Source of the DNA: an uncultured Lachnospiraceae bacterium
GTDB lineage: Bacteria; Bacillota; Clostridia; Lachnospirales; Lachnospiraceae
Reading direction: 5' to 3'
Assembly: GCA_945868305.1 (NCBI GenBank)
Contig: CAMBKU010000025.1
Coordinates: forward strand, 1-33,975
Length of the DNA stretch: 33,975 nucleotides
Shown: positions 16,350 through 24,935 of the stretch, piece by piece
How the letters are laid out: every line of letters starts with the position of its first letter
Numbering within the stretch: position 1 is the stretch's first letter
The notes under the pieces: model-generated
Seen by the model: only the letters and a program-made list of their open reading frames with translations
Databases searched by the model: none
What the model was told of the DNA's origin: nothing
Made by a program: the position numbers and the translations under genes

Positions 16350-17909
16350 TCAGCCTATTGCTGTACCTAACATAATCTTATGATAGGGAATTCTGTTTTT
16401 TTCCAGAATCTTAATTTCCCGCGTCGTGCAGGTGAAAATTAAAACTTGATTTGATTTTTTGTTTATATAGTGTAATGTCGATGCCAGACGTTCTTCGTCA
16501 TACATGGCAAAAGTTTCATCAAAGGAGAAAAACATCGGTTCTTCCCCAAGCACTTCCCCCGCTGCAATCCGCACTGCCAAATATACCTGCTCTATAGTTC
16601 CCCGGCTTAAGGATGAAACGGGAATCTCCTGCTCCCCGGAAAAAACAGTGACCTGCATGGCATCATCAAACCGAAGTCTCTCATAGCGGTTTCCTGTAAT
16701 TCCGGAAAGAACCTGTGAAGCGGAAGCATATAGATTTTCCCGAACCTCCTGACTCACCGTCCCAGACAGCTGTTCCAGTGTCTGTTCTGCCAGAAGAACC
16801 GCCTGCACCTTCTTTTCAATTTCCGACTCTCTGCCATTCTTCTGCGAGACTTCTTCAAAAGCTTCCCTGACATTGCTGCGGCGCAGCTCCTTGTCACCTT
16901 TCTGTTCAAGAAATGTCTGTTCCAAAGCCCGGTAACGATGCATCTCCTCCTGCTGCCTGCGCATATACTCTACCGCTCCATTGCTTTCTCTGTTTTGCTC
17001 GCGACTTTCACGCCTTTCTTTCCGGTAACTAAACCATGCAAAAAGCAATGTCCCAAAAAGCAGGACCGCCTCTACGATTCTCCAGACCGCAAGTTCATAT
17101 TGCCCGAACAAGATTAGATGCAGAACCGCCGCGGTTCCCAAAATAACAGATGGCGTATAATTACCTTTGCGACTCTTTTGTTTCTGCCCCTCCAGACTTT
17201 CATTCCGCAAAAGCCCCTGCATTATTAAATCATGTTTTACTTTTTCTCTATTATGTTGTTCTTCAATACTCCGTATATCCTCACTCAACAGCTTTTCTTC
17301 CAGCCTCAGTTCCTCCAGGCGTCGTTCCTTCTCCTGCTCCAGTTCCTTTTTTTCTTTTTGGATTTCCTTCTTTCGCCGCTCCAGATTCTTTTTGGCCCCG
17401 GCGAAGCTTACACTGGCATCTCCGGTATTTTCCACATTGGTCAGATATTCCCGCAACAGGTCGGCAAGTTCTTTTCCCGTGACTGCCCCGGTCTGACGAA
17501 TACACCAGGTGTTTAAATACGCACTCCGGCTCAAATCTCCAAGCAGCATGGAAAGATCTCCGAATTCCACGGACAGTTCCTCGCCATCCGCCTCATTGGT
17601 CAGTTTTGCAGTTTTTTCTTTATGATAAAAGTTCCGTTTCAGGCAAAACGGCTTTCCGTCCACCTCAAAACGCAATGTCCCACAATAATAAGACGCAGCA
17701 TTCCAAGGCTCATACTTCCGGTAGACATCGTCGTCCTTACTCCTGCCCCGCTTTAGTTCCATACCGAAAAGCATTGCTGTGAGGAACTCCTGCAGAGTAG
17801 ACTTTCCAGCCTCATTTTCCCCGCAGATTACATTAATGCCCGGCGCAAACGTAACCGTTTCCTTGTGAAGTTTTCCGAAGTTTTCTATGTACGCTTCTTT
17901 TAGTCTCAT
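16350..17909 (-). CDS. Short SbcC/YhaN-like AAA ATPase with internal membrane hairpin
   Basis: The 519-aa protein starts with an SMC-type N-lobe (YIENFGKLHKETVTF; Walker A GENEAGKST at 30-38) and ends with the C-lobe (ABC-like signature SLSRGTIEQVYLAVRIA; Walker B MFFSFDETFAMYDEERL). Between them are charged coiled-coil segments broken by two hydrophobic helices (about 255-300). Full SbcC or YhaN proteins are 900-1200 aa with a long coiled coil and no membrane part, so this is a shortened form. It overlaps the SbcD-like gene by 4 nt and very probably forms a nuclease complex with it. The membrane hairpin suggests action near the envelope, which also fits the PBP1A gene that follows. DNA-repair function is inferred from the family. 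Confidence 0.82.
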   Translation of the reverse strand: MRLKEAYIENFGKLHKETVTFAPGINVICGENEAGKSTLQEFLTAMLFGMELKRGRSKDDDVYRKYEPWNAASYYCGTLRFEVDGKPFCLKRNFYHKEKTAKLTNEADGEELSVEFGDLSMLLGDLSRSAYLNTWCIRQTGAVTGKELADLLREYLTNVENTGDASVSFAGAKKNLERRKKEIQKEKKELEQEKERRLEELRLEEKLLSEDIRSIEEQHNREKVKHDLIMQGLLRNESLEGQKQKSRKGNYTPSVILGTAAVLHLILFGQYELAVWRIVEAVLLFGTLLFAWFSYRKERRESREQNRESNGAVEYMRRQQEEMHRYRALEQTFLEQKGDKELRRSNVREAFEEVSQKNGRESEIEKKVQAVLLAEQTLEQLSGTVSQEVRENLYASASQVLSGITGNRYERLRFDDAMQVTVFSGEQEIPVSSLSRGTIEQVYLAVRIAAGEVLGEEPMFFSFDETFAMYDEERLASTLHYINKKSNQVLIFTCTTREIKILEKNRIPYHKIMLGTAIG

Positions 17910-18964
17910 CTTTGCTCCATTGCCTGATAAATAGCATCTACCCCGTAATAAAGCGCCTCTCTTGTGACTGCGCTTTGGGGAAGCGCTTCCATCCGTAAAA
18001 TATATTTTTCCAGCAGCGTTCCTCTATATTCCCGCTTTAGCTGTGAAAAATCATACGCCGGAAGCAGGTTGCTTTCTACGGACACGACATCCGTAAACTT
18101 TGCCAGTTTTTCTTCCTCTATCTGCATACCCGGCGCAGAGGTTCCTTCCAGCATCACCCGGTATAGCTGATATGGCTCTTTATTTTTTAAATCTTCTTTT
18201 AATTTTTCTTCTATTTCCTGTGCAGTCATATCTTCCGTCACACCAATCCGGTGTAACACATATTCGCATTTTTGAATTGGAAAAAAGGAAACCTGACAGC
18301 CCCGCTTCGTCACTTCTCCCATCCAATAGCCATGAGGCCCTGTGTCTGCACAATCTGTTGGCTCCAGTGCTCCTGCCATGACCACCCGATTTTTTAAAAT
18401 CTGACCGCCTTTATGGATATGCCCACAGGCAATATAGTCGAACCCACTCTCCCTAAGTGCCGATTCCGACATAGGAATATGCTTCGCATCTCCGCCGTGT
18501 GCAAGCAGGATATTGATTTTTCCCGTATCCCTCGGTCTTGCCACGTCATACAGATTCTCCTTTATCTCCCGGTGCCAGTAGCTTAAACCGTAAATACAGG
18601 CCTGATATTCCGGCAGCTCTACCGACATTAACTTTTCCTGATTAAGAAACATCACATTTTCTGCAAAGGAAAAGCTGCGATAATTGGATTTTGGATGCAT
18701 ATAGTCGTGATTTCCTGCAATCAAAGCCACCTTTGTATGCGTCAGTTTCCCGCAAAGATAATTAAATTCCTTTAATTCCCGAAGTAATGGCTGTCTGTGA
18801 AACAAATCTCCCGCTATCAGAATCACATCTACGTGATTTATTTCTGCCACCTGAAAGACCTCAGCCAGTGAATCCCATATATCCTGTTTTCTACGCTCAC
18901 TCCAGGGCCGTCCGGCATCCGGTGTGAGCCCTAAATGCACATCTGCTATGTGTATGAACTTCAT
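17906..18964 (-). CDS. SbcD/Mre11-like metallophosphoesterase (YhaO type)
   Basis: The 352-aa protein carries the complete calcineurin-like metal site: IADVHLG (DxH), LIAGDLFHRQP (GD), IAGNHDYMHP (GNHD), LLAHGGD and ACGHIHKGG (GHxH). The family has Mn-dependent DNA exo/endonuclease activity in partnership with an SMC-like ATPase. The C-terminal ~130 residues (capping region) should contact that ATPase, encoded directly downstream with a 4-nt overlap. The start overlaps the tcdA stop as ATGA, so the three genes are translationally coupled. Specific substrates cannot be inferred. Confidence 0.9.
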   Translation of the reverse strand: MKFIHIADVHLGLTPDAGRPWSERRKQDIWDSLAEVFQVAEINHVDVILIAGDLFHRQPLLRELKEFNYLCGKLTHTKVALIAGNHDYMHPKSNYRSFSFAENVMFLNQEKLMSVELPEYQACIYGLSYWHREIKENLYDVARPRDTGKINILLAHGGDAKHIPMSESALRESGFDYIACGHIHKGGQILKNRVVMAGALEPTDCADTGPHGYWMGEVTKRGCQVSFFPIQKCEYVLHRIGVTEDMTAQEIEEKLKEDLKNKEPYQLYRVMLEGTSAPGMQIEEEKLAKFTDVVSVESNLLPAYDFSQLKREYRGTLLEKYILRMEALPQSAVTREALYYGVDAIYQAMEQR

Positions 18965-19680
18965 CTTTCCCCCACAATATCTTTTACAACCTCACCTGCA
19001 AGGATCAACCCTGCCACAGAAGGCACAAATGCAATGCTTCCAGGCGTTGCCCGCCTGCCTGCTTCCGGTACGAAATCCGCTCCGTACTGCGGCACTAGCG
19101 GTTCTTCTCTGGAATAGACTACCTTTAACTTTTTAATCCCACGCTTCTTTAACTCCCTGCGCATCACTTTCGCCAGCGGACAAACAGAGGTCTTATAAAT
19201 ATCTGTCACCTCAAACCTGGAAGGGTCTAGCTTGTTCCCGGCTCCCATGGATGAAATGATGGGGATGCCCGCTTCCTTCGCCTTTTCCACCAGCGCCAGC
19301 TTTGCCGTCACAGTATCTACAGCATCCACAACATAATCAAAGCTTGCAAAATCAAACTCCGCTGCATTTTCCGGCAAAAAGAAACACTGATGCGTGTGAA
19401 CCACGATATCCGGATTGATCTCCGCAATCCGTTCCCTCATGACCTCTACCTTCGGTCTCCCCACCGTCTTTGTGGTAGCAATAATCTGTCGGTTGATATT
19501 GGAAACGCTCACTTCGTCCTTGTCCACCAGATCCAGTTCCCCGACGCCGCTTCTCGCTAACGCTTCTGCCACATAGCCTCCGACGCCACCGATACCGAAC
19601 ACGGCAACCCGTGCGTTTTTTAATTTCTTTATGCCTGCTTCTCCCAGCAAAAGAGCTGTCCGTTCTAATTTTTCATCCAT
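18961..19680 (-). CDS. tcdA: tRNA threonylcarbamoyladenosine dehydratase (ThiF/HesA family)
   Basis: This 239-aa E1-like enzyme closes the ring of t6A to cyclic t6A at position 37 of ANN-decoding tRNAs, using ATP. It shows the nucleotide-binding GIGGVGGYVAEALARSG (about 29-45), LDLVDKDEVSVSNINRQI, FDYVVDAVDTVTAKLAL and SSMGAGNKLDPSRF, all in TcdA order. E. coli TcdA is about 30 residues longer. ATG 19680 has GGAG 8 nt upstream. It heads the operon with the SbcD/SbcC-like pair, PBP1A and the small membrane protein; a promoter candidate is at 19717-19745. Confidence 0.9.
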   Translation of the reverse strand: MDEKLERTALLLGEAGIKKLKNARVAVFGIGGVGGYVAEALARSGVGELDLVDKDEVSVSNINRQIIATTKTVGRPKVEVMRERIAEINPDIVVHTHQCFFLPENAAEFDFASFDYVVDAVDTVTAKLALVEKAKEAGIPIISSMGAGNKLDPSRFEVTDIYKTSVCPLAKVMRRELKKRGIKKLKVVYSREEPLVPQYGADFVPEAGRRATPGSIAFVPSVAGLILAGEVVKDIVGER

Positions 19681-19716
19681 GCAAAAATCTCCATCTGTCC
19701 TTGTCTCGTATCCTTT

Positions 19717-19745
19717 ATTTTACACTGAATGACCACATTATACAA
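19717..19745 (-). promoter_or_regulatory. Candidate tcdA operon promoter
   Basis: TTGTAT (19740-19745) and TAAAAT (19717-19722) on the minus strand have a 17-bp spacer, about 37 nt ahead of the tcdA ATG. A second -10-like TATAAT lies a little further upstream, so the exact start is uncertain. Confidence 0.45.
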
Positions 19746-19824
19746 GGTGTGCAGATTCTTAAAATTCCATGAACTGTTTCTAAACCGGATTTTACTTTAT
19801 TTGACAAGAAAAGACGGATAACAT

Positions 19825-19867
19825 AAAGAGCGTTGCAAAATCTTTAATTTTGCAACGCTCTTTTTTT
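19825..19867. terminator. Strong hairpin terminator after agrB
   Basis: A perfect 17-bp stem (19825-19841 with 19847-19863) has a 5-nt loop. The long T run (seven T, 19861-19867) is on the plus strand; on the minus strand, where the agr genes are transcribed, only CTCTTTATG follows. It may work both ways, and for agrB the weaker T tract is used. Confidence 0.75.
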
Positions 19868-19908
19868 ATTCCATTCTATGAAAGCTTCTTATAAATTAAC
19901 CCCACATA

Positions 19909-20487
19909 TCATGATACGTCCTGTCCTGCCACTTTTGCTAATAGCAGCAAAAAAGCACTTAAAATCACCCCGAACATCATATACATCACGCACTCTATAT
20001 CTGCCCCCAACAACGCTGTTGTAACAATAATCGCTGTTTCAAAAAGCACAATTTCTCTCGTCATCTGTTTGCCCGCCGCATATTCGTCCTTCGTCCAGTC
20101 CATATTTGGATGATTGACCGCTCCAATCACCTCCAATGTCACCACGGCAACCGCAAACATGACATAAAGTATCGGTTTTTGTATAAGCAAAAACGGCGCA
20201 AAAACTTTTGCCCAGAAAACATAGATACACATCGTTCCCAAAAAGCATCCCAAAAAGCTTTTCAAATGATACCCGCCGCTCCTTTTCCGAATTAACCAGA
20301 AAAACAGGAGAAATAGCATGGTCGGTATCACTTTCTGAAACGCCCATGCAATCAAAAGTATCACCGACAATGTCAATAATTGTTCTGTTTTCACCGCAAA
20401 TGCATATCGATAACTATCTTTTTCCCCTTCTGCGATGACACCGCACCGAAGCATTTTATCTATAAATCTATCTGTAAAATTTTCCAT
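19909..20487 (-). CDS. agrB: AgrB-like autoinducer-processing endopeptidase
   Basis: The 192-aa membrane protein belongs to the accessory gene regulator B family. AgrB cuts the C-terminal part off AgrD and links the new end to the Cys to make a thiolactone. The catalytic pair is visible: His74 in SGGYHLKSFLGC and Cys81 seven residues later, exactly the family spacing. About five hydrophobic segments are present (ILLIAWAF; MLFLLFFWLI; ILYVMFAVAVVTL; IVLFETAIIVTTALLG; VILSAFLLLLAKVAG). It begins 26 nt after the agrD stop codon and is the last gene of the agr locus. Confidence 0.92.
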   Translation of the reverse strand: MENFTDRFIDKMLRCGVIAEGEKDSYRYAFAVKTEQLLTLSVILLIAWAFQKVIPTMLFLLFFWLIRKRSGGYHLKSFLGCFLGTMCIYVFWAKVFAPFLLIQKPILYVMFAVAVVTLEVIGAVNHPNMDWTKDEYAAGKQMTREIVLFETAIIVTTALLGADIECVMYMMFGVILSAFLLLLAKVAGQDVS

Positions 20488-20513
20488 ATACCCACTTTAC
20501 CTTAACTCCCACT

Positions 20514-20657
20514 CTATTTCGGTCGCTTCGGCTGATGCAAAAATGCGGTACAAGGAGGTATTGGAAATGACTTTTCTTCGTCCATCCCAACACGTATCAC
20601 CTTTGCTGCCGCACCCAATATGTTTTTTTCCAGTCTTTTTCCCATTTCTGTCTTCAT
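20514..20657 (-). CDS. agrD: Cyclic lactone autoinducer peptide precursor (AgrD-like)
   Basis: The 47-aa peptide has an amphipathic N-terminal part (KRLEKNILGAAAKVIRVG), a stretch with KSFPIPPC, and the conserved tail HQPKRPK. In the AgrD family AgrB cuts between the ring and this charged tail. With the five-residue ring seen in clostridial AIPs, the mature signal would contain the ring C36-T-A-F-L40. I start at ATG 20657, which has AAAGGAG 8 nt upstream; a longer frame to 20705 lacks such a site. It lies between agrC and agrB, which supports the assignment. Confidence 0.9.
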   Translation of the reverse strand: MKTEMGKRLEKNILGAAAKVIRVGMDEEKSFPIPPCTAFLHQPKRPK

Positions 20658-20693
20658 TTTGTAATCTCCTTTCCTTTTTTTGTTTCCTCCCCC

Positions 20694-20722
20694 AATATAA
20701 GCCATTTTTCTTCCTGCAACAA
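20694..20722 (-). promoter_or_regulatory. Candidate agrDB promoter
   Basis: TTGTTG (20717-20722) and TATATT (20694-20699) with a 17-bp spacer precede agrD by about 36 nt, within the 110-nt gap between agrC and agrD. Separate expression of agrDB from agrAC is therefore possible. Confidence 0.45.
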
Positions 20723-20767
20723 TCCGTCTTGCAGAATCAGCCCATTTTTGACAGAAACAGACCAGAT

Positions 20768-22087
20768 TTATTCCAATACAGCATCCGGTTCATTTGGAAT
20801 CATAAGCGTGAATTTAAACTCCTGATTTTCAGTCTGGATTGCATAAGTCCCTCCATATTTTTCTGTTGCCGCAATAATATTGGAAATTCCAAACCCATGC
20901 AGTTCCTTATCCTCTTTCGTCGTCTGATACTGCCCGTTCACCAGTTTTGCCGGAGTCTCATAATGATTCGCAGTGGCAATGACCAGATGCTTTTTTTCTT
21001 TTACAAACTTAAACTTAATGATCTTTTCACCTGTACATTTTTCGCAGGCTTCCATCGCATTGTTCAGCAAATTGGAAAGTATAATAACAATATCCTCATC
21101 CTTCAGTCGGATTCCAGCCAGATCATTTACCTGAAACACAAAGACAATTCCCTTTTTTCTGCCTTCTTCGTATTTTGAATTGATGATTGCATTTACAATG
21201 ACATGGTTGGTATCAATCATATCCGTACTTCGGTAAAATTCCTGCTCATATTCTTTCAAATAGTGATTAAGCTCCTGATACTTCCCTGTTTTTGCCAGCT
21301 CCGCAATGCAAAAAATCTGATTTTTAAATTCATGCGCCCGCCTTCTTTGCATATCATAGTTTTCCGATATGGAACGGTACATAGCAGTCTCATTCTGCAC
21401 ACGCTCACGAAAAAGATTGTTTTCCCGAATCTGCATTTCCCGCTTTAAAATATCCTGCACCAGATAAAAAAAGATAAAATTCATAACAAACATTCCAAGC
21501 GAAATACAAAGCAGGGTATAGGTCTGCCTCTGATTTACCTCTTCCCCCCAACTTGTAATCATGGCAATCATGGAAAAGATTGTGAATACGGGAAAAACTG
21601 AGAATCGAAGCCACTCCTGCGCGGTCAGCATATCTGTATGCTCCGTCGAAAACTTTTTTTCTACAATCAAGACAAAACAATATAAAAACATCTTACCAAC
21701 TGCTGCCGTGAGAATCCCCGCAAACGCCCCCTGCATCATTTCCGGTGACATTGCAAAAATCCGTTGAAAGATCAGATATGTAAAATAATCTACAATCAGC
21801 GCACATCCCTGGTACAGGGTATAAAACATCAGACTTTGGAGATATTTTATCCGAAACAGAATAAAAAAAACGGTTGTCCCTGCTACAATAACACACACTT
21901 CTTTCAAAAGAAAAATTTCCGAACAGAAAGTAACAATCAGATAATCCACCAGACCGAGCAGTAACAACAATTCCTTTCTTTTTCTCCCGTCCACTTCCGC
22001 CTTTTTCTCCGCAAAGCTTCCAAAGAAAACCGTTCCGCAGAAAATTTCCCAAAAAATCAAAAAAACTCCATACAGATATATCAGCAT
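20768..22087 (-). CDS. agrC: AgrC-like GHKL sensor histidine kinase
   Basis: The 439-aa protein has about six N-terminal membrane helices (residues 1-220) that would receive the peptide signal, then a short dimerisation region with the phospho-acceptor His in RRRAHEFKNQI (about 250). A GHKL ATPase domain follows with LSNLLNNAMEACEKC (N box) and ELHGFGISNI (G box). It lacks the classical HisKA domain, as AgrC-type kinases do. Its ATG shares one base with the stop of the response regulator, so the pair is co-translated. Its cognate ligand should be the AgrD product encoded just downstream. Confidence 0.9.
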   Translation of the reverse strand: MLIYLYGVFLIFWEIFCGTVFFGSFAEKKAEVDGRKRKELLLLLGLVDYLIVTFCSEIFLLKEVCVIVAGTTVFFILFRIKYLQSLMFYTLYQGCALIVDYFTYLIFQRIFAMSPEMMQGAFAGILTAAVGKMFLYCFVLIVEKKFSTEHTDMLTAQEWLRFSVFPVFTIFSMIAMITSWGEEVNQRQTYTLLCISLGMFVMNFIFFYLVQDILKREMQIRENNLFRERVQNETAMYRSISENYDMQRRRAHEFKNQIFCIAELAKTGKYQELNHYLKEYEQEFYRSTDMIDTNHVIVNAIINSKYEEGRKKGIVFVFQVNDLAGIRLKDEDIVIILSNLLNNAMEACEKCTGEKIIKFKFVKEKKHLVIATANHYETPAKLVNGQYQTTKEDKELHGFGISNIIAATEKYGGTYAIQTENQEFKFTLMIPNEPDAVLE

Positions 22088-22812
22088 TATATTTCTCCTT
22101 TGTAGGAAATATATTGTGTTTCCACATCCTTATAGCGGGGCTTTGCAATATTTAACATCATTCCCGTGTTCAATGTCACCTGATACCGCTTAATATCTTC
22201 CACATATTTCAGATTTACCAGATAACTCTGGTGAATACGACAAAAGCTTTTCATCCCTTTAAAACGTTCTTCAATCGTATCCAGCTTTTCATACATCATA
22301 TATTTCCCCGGGTCTTTTCCCTTTATATAAAACGTCAGCTTATGCAGATTACTCTCAACATATACGATGTGCGACAGAGGGACTTCCAACGTTTTCCCCT
22401 GAAACTCCAACCGCACCTTTTTTTCTGCCAACACCAATTTTCCCATCACCGCGTCCATGCATTCCCGGAATGCGATTTCAAAGCCTGCACTGTCTTTTAA
22501 CAAATAGCGGATTGCATTCACCTTATACCCTTCCGGAGAATATGCCACATATGCCGTGACAAAAATAAGGAACACATCTTCCGAAATCTGCCGGATTCTC
22601 TTTGCCGTCTCAATGCCGTCCATGCCCTCCATATTGACATCCAGAAAAATCATGTCAAAGGCCTCCCGCTTTTCTGCTGCCAAAAGTTCTTCTCCGGATT
22701 CAAACAACTTCACCTCAAATTCCATCTCCCCAGGTGCAAAATACTCTCCCAGCAACGTTTCTATTCTTTTTCCAAAATATTCCTCGTCATCACAAACCGC
22801 TATTTTCAACAT
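22087..22812 (-). CDS. agrA: AgrA-like response regulator (receiver + LytTR)
   Basis: The 241-aa regulator has a receiver domain (KIAVCDDEEYFGKRI acidic pocket; phospho-acceptor Asp in DMIFLDVNMEGMDGIE; Lys in LLKDSAG) and a LytTR DNA-binding domain from about 140 (VYVESNLHKLTFYI; FCRIHQSYLVNLKYVEDI). Phosphorylated AgrA-type proteins bind direct repeats upstream of target genes. ATG 22812 with GGTG 6 nt upstream is chosen over an in-frame TTG at 22830. It heads the agr locus, in contrast to staphylococci, where agrA is last. Only 57 nt separate it from the pullulanase stop and no hairpin is visible there. Confidence 0.9.
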   Translation of the reverse strand: MLKIAVCDDEEYFGKRIETLLGEYFAPGEMEFEVKLFESGEELLAAEKREAFDMIFLDVNMEGMDGIETAKRIRQISEDVFLIFVTAYVAYSPEGYKVNAIRYLLKDSAGFEIAFRECMDAVMGKLVLAEKKVRLEFQGKTLEVPLSHIVYVESNLHKLTFYIKGKDPGKYMMYEKLDTIEERFKGMKSFCRIHQSYLVNLKYVEDIKRYQVTLNTGMMLNIAKPRYKDVETQYISYKGEI

Positions 22813-22869
22813 TTTTTCACCAGGCCTCAATGTATTTTTTGATGCAGTACTTAACTCCCTCTAAAAAGA

Positions 22870-24831
22870 TTACTTCTTCCGAACACACAGCACTGCGGCA
22901 TCATTCTTTACAAAAACCATAGCTGAAATCGGAGGTACGGTTACTTTTCCTTCTGTGACAGTTTCAAGTATCTCCGTTCCGGCAGTTTCTCCGTTGATAC
23001 ATACATCCCAGGCGCCCTTCGGCAATGCGATTTTTACATCTGCATTATTCGCATTAAAAATGACAAACATACCATTGGAAACCTCACCGTTTACGCCACC
23101 GTCTATCTGGAACGCAACCACATTTCCGTCCAATCCGTCAACTGGCTTGACATGCTCTTTCACATCCTCGGCATTTGTCAGTCTGAGTGCAGCATGTTCC
23201 TTACGAAATGCAATCAATCCCTTATAATAGTTGTACACATCCTGATACTGCTTATCATCTAACGTATCCCATTTCAGACTGTTGACCGAATCCGGTGACG
23301 CATAGCTGTTCTCATCAAAACCGCCATCACTCTTGGGCTTTGTCCTTAGCATTTCTTCTCCCGCCTGCATAAATGGAATCCCTTCCGATGTTATACAAAT
23401 CGCAGCCGAGAGATTGTTCATTTTTATATGGTCTTCTCTGGATGCATTCGGTGTAGAACGGGAAATACGATCCAGCAGCGTCATATTATCGTGACAGGAG
23501 GCATAATTAACGGACTGTGCCGGAGTGGTACACCAATCCTGCGCCAATCCCATAAAACACTGTTCTATCGTTTCCTCCAACCCCGACGCACCAGAAACAA
23601 ATCCAGCTTCAGACGTATCAAATATATTCCCTTTTAATGCATCCCGTATGGTGTCATTGAAATATGCAAATTCCGGTGTTTCTGTGGAATTCTTCTGTGT
23701 CGCCAGTTTATATCCTTCTTTGGTCAGTGTGGTATCCATAGTCCAGCCCTCACCATAAAAAATGACATTCGGGTGATTTTTATGAACCTCCTCCACGATT
23801 TCATTAATCGTTTCCGTGTCGATCAACCCTACCAGATCAAAACGGAATCCATCCACATGATACTCATCTGCCCAGTATTTTACAGAATCAACAATATATT
23901 TTTTTACCATACTTCTTTCAGAAGCGGTATCGTTTCCACATTCGGAGCCATTAGAATAATTCCCGTCTTCATCCACCCTTGAAAAATATCCGGGCACAAT
24001 GACATTAAAATTGAATTTACTGGCATCGTATACATGATTATAGACCACATCCATAACCACACTGATGTCATTGTCATGAAGGGTCTTTACCATCTGCTTC
24101 ATTTCTTCTACCCGCACTTCGCCATGGTAAGGGTCTGTCGAGTAAGAACCCTCCGGAACATTATAGTTGACCGGATCATAACCCCAGTTAAACTGCGGTT
24201 TATCTAATGCTGTCTCATCAACGGAACCATAGTCATAAACTGGCAGCAGATGCAAGTGGGTAATTCCCAGGTCCTTCATATGATCCAGTCCGGTAGGAAT
24301 ACCGGATTCTGTCGTCGTCCCGGTCTCTGTCAGCCCTAAAAATTTTCCGGTATTCGTGATACCCGAACTTGCATCTGAGGATAAATCTCTTACATGAAGC
24401 TCATAAATAACAGCGTCATTATATGTCATTCCTGCATGGGGATCTGTATCATCCTCCCATCCTTTGGGATTAGTAGATGAAAGGTCAATGACCATCGCCC
24501 GCTTTCCGTTTACTCCGGTCGTTCTCGCATATGGATCACATGCTTCGTGTTTCTCTCCGTTTATTTCCACAAGATAGGTATAATAGGTTCCATTCAGGTC
24601 GCCCTCCTTTTCGGCAACCCAGGTTCCGTTTATATCTGCTGTCATGGAAAGCTGTTCCATCAAATCGTCGGTGCCCTCTGTACCCTCTTCATAAAGGTTT
24701 ACCTTCACCGCATCCGCCGTAGGCGCCCACACGCGAAATGCCGTTTTTTCCTTGCTCCATACGGCACCAAGGTCATCTCCTGTATAAGTGTATTCTTTTT
24801 CAAATTCCTCTGTAGAATAAATATTTAGCAT
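22870..24831 (-). CDS. pulA: Type I pullulanase (alpha-1,6 debranching, GH13)
   Basis: The 653-aa enzyme hydrolyses alpha-1,6 branches in pullulan, glycogen or limit dextrins. An N-terminal CBM48 (AFRVWAPTADAVKVNLYEEG) is followed by the GH13 barrel with FNWGYDP (type I pullulanase motif close to YNWGYDP), DVVYNHVY (region I), GFRFDLVG (nucleophile Asp, region II), IFYGEGW (acid Glu, region III) and YASCHDN (region IV). No signal peptide is seen, so it acts in the cytosol on imported or stored glucans. The start is uncertain: ATG 24831 fits the family but lacks a close ribosome binding site; an in-frame TTG lies at 24888. A leader reading frame with a strong site precedes it. Confidence 0.9.
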   Translation of the reverse strand: MLNIYSTEEFEKEYTYTGDDLGAVWSKEKTAFRVWAPTADAVKVNLYEEGTEGTDDLMEQLSMTADINGTWVAEKEGDLNGTYYTYLVEINGEKHEACDPYARTTGVNGKRAMVIDLSSTNPKGWEDDTDPHAGMTYNDAVIYELHVRDLSSDASSGITNTGKFLGLTETGTTTESGIPTGLDHMKDLGITHLHLLPVYDYGSVDETALDKPQFNWGYDPVNYNVPEGSYSTDPYHGEVRVEEMKQMVKTLHDNDISVVMDVVYNHVYDASKFNFNVIVPGYFSRVDEDGNYSNGSECGNDTASERSMVKKYIVDSVKYWADEYHVDGFRFDLVGLIDTETINEIVEEVHKNHPNVIFYGEGWTMDTTLTKEGYKLATQKNSTETPEFAYFNDTIRDALKGNIFDTSEAGFVSGASGLEETIEQCFMGLAQDWCTTPAQSVNYASCHDNMTLLDRISRSTPNASREDHIKMNNLSAAICITSEGIPFMQAGEEMLRTKPKSDGGFDENSYASPDSVNSLKWDTLDDKQYQDVYNYYKGLIAFRKEHAALRLTNAEDVKEHVKPVDGLDGNVVAFQIDGGVNGEVSNGMFVIFNANNADVKIALPKGAWDVCINGETAGTEILETVTEGKVTVPPISAMVFVKNDAAVLCVRKK

Positions 24832-24865
24832 AACTGTTTTATACTCATTTCCTTCATATATAATA

Positions 24866-24919
24866 TTATAGTTTCTTGTAGGTTCCAACGCCTTTTACCT
24901 TGTTGTTTAAACCCAGCAT
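24866..24919 (-). CDS. Possible 17-codon leader peptide upstream of pulA
   Basis: ATG 24919 has GGAGG 6 nt upstream, the best ribosome binding site in the region, and opens 17 codons (MLGLNNKVKGVGTYKKL) that end at TAA 24866, 34 nt before the pulA ATG and in another frame. It may be a leader that controls pulA translation, or a sign that the pulA start is frameshifted here. It has no recognisable relative. Confidence 0.35.
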   Translation of the reverse strand: MLGLNNKVKGVGTYKKL

Positions 24920-24935
24920 TGGAATCCTCCAGTAA

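Noticed and set aside
19801..19829. Plus-strand TTGACA and TAAAGA with 17-bp spacing, resembling a promoter
   Set aside because: Transcription would begin inside the left arm of the hairpin at 19825-19867, and no gene follows on this strand.
20435..21178. Long plus-strand open frame (247 codons) across agrB, agrD and agrC
   Set aside because: It is antisense to three clearly recognised genes, has no ribosome site and resembles no protein family.
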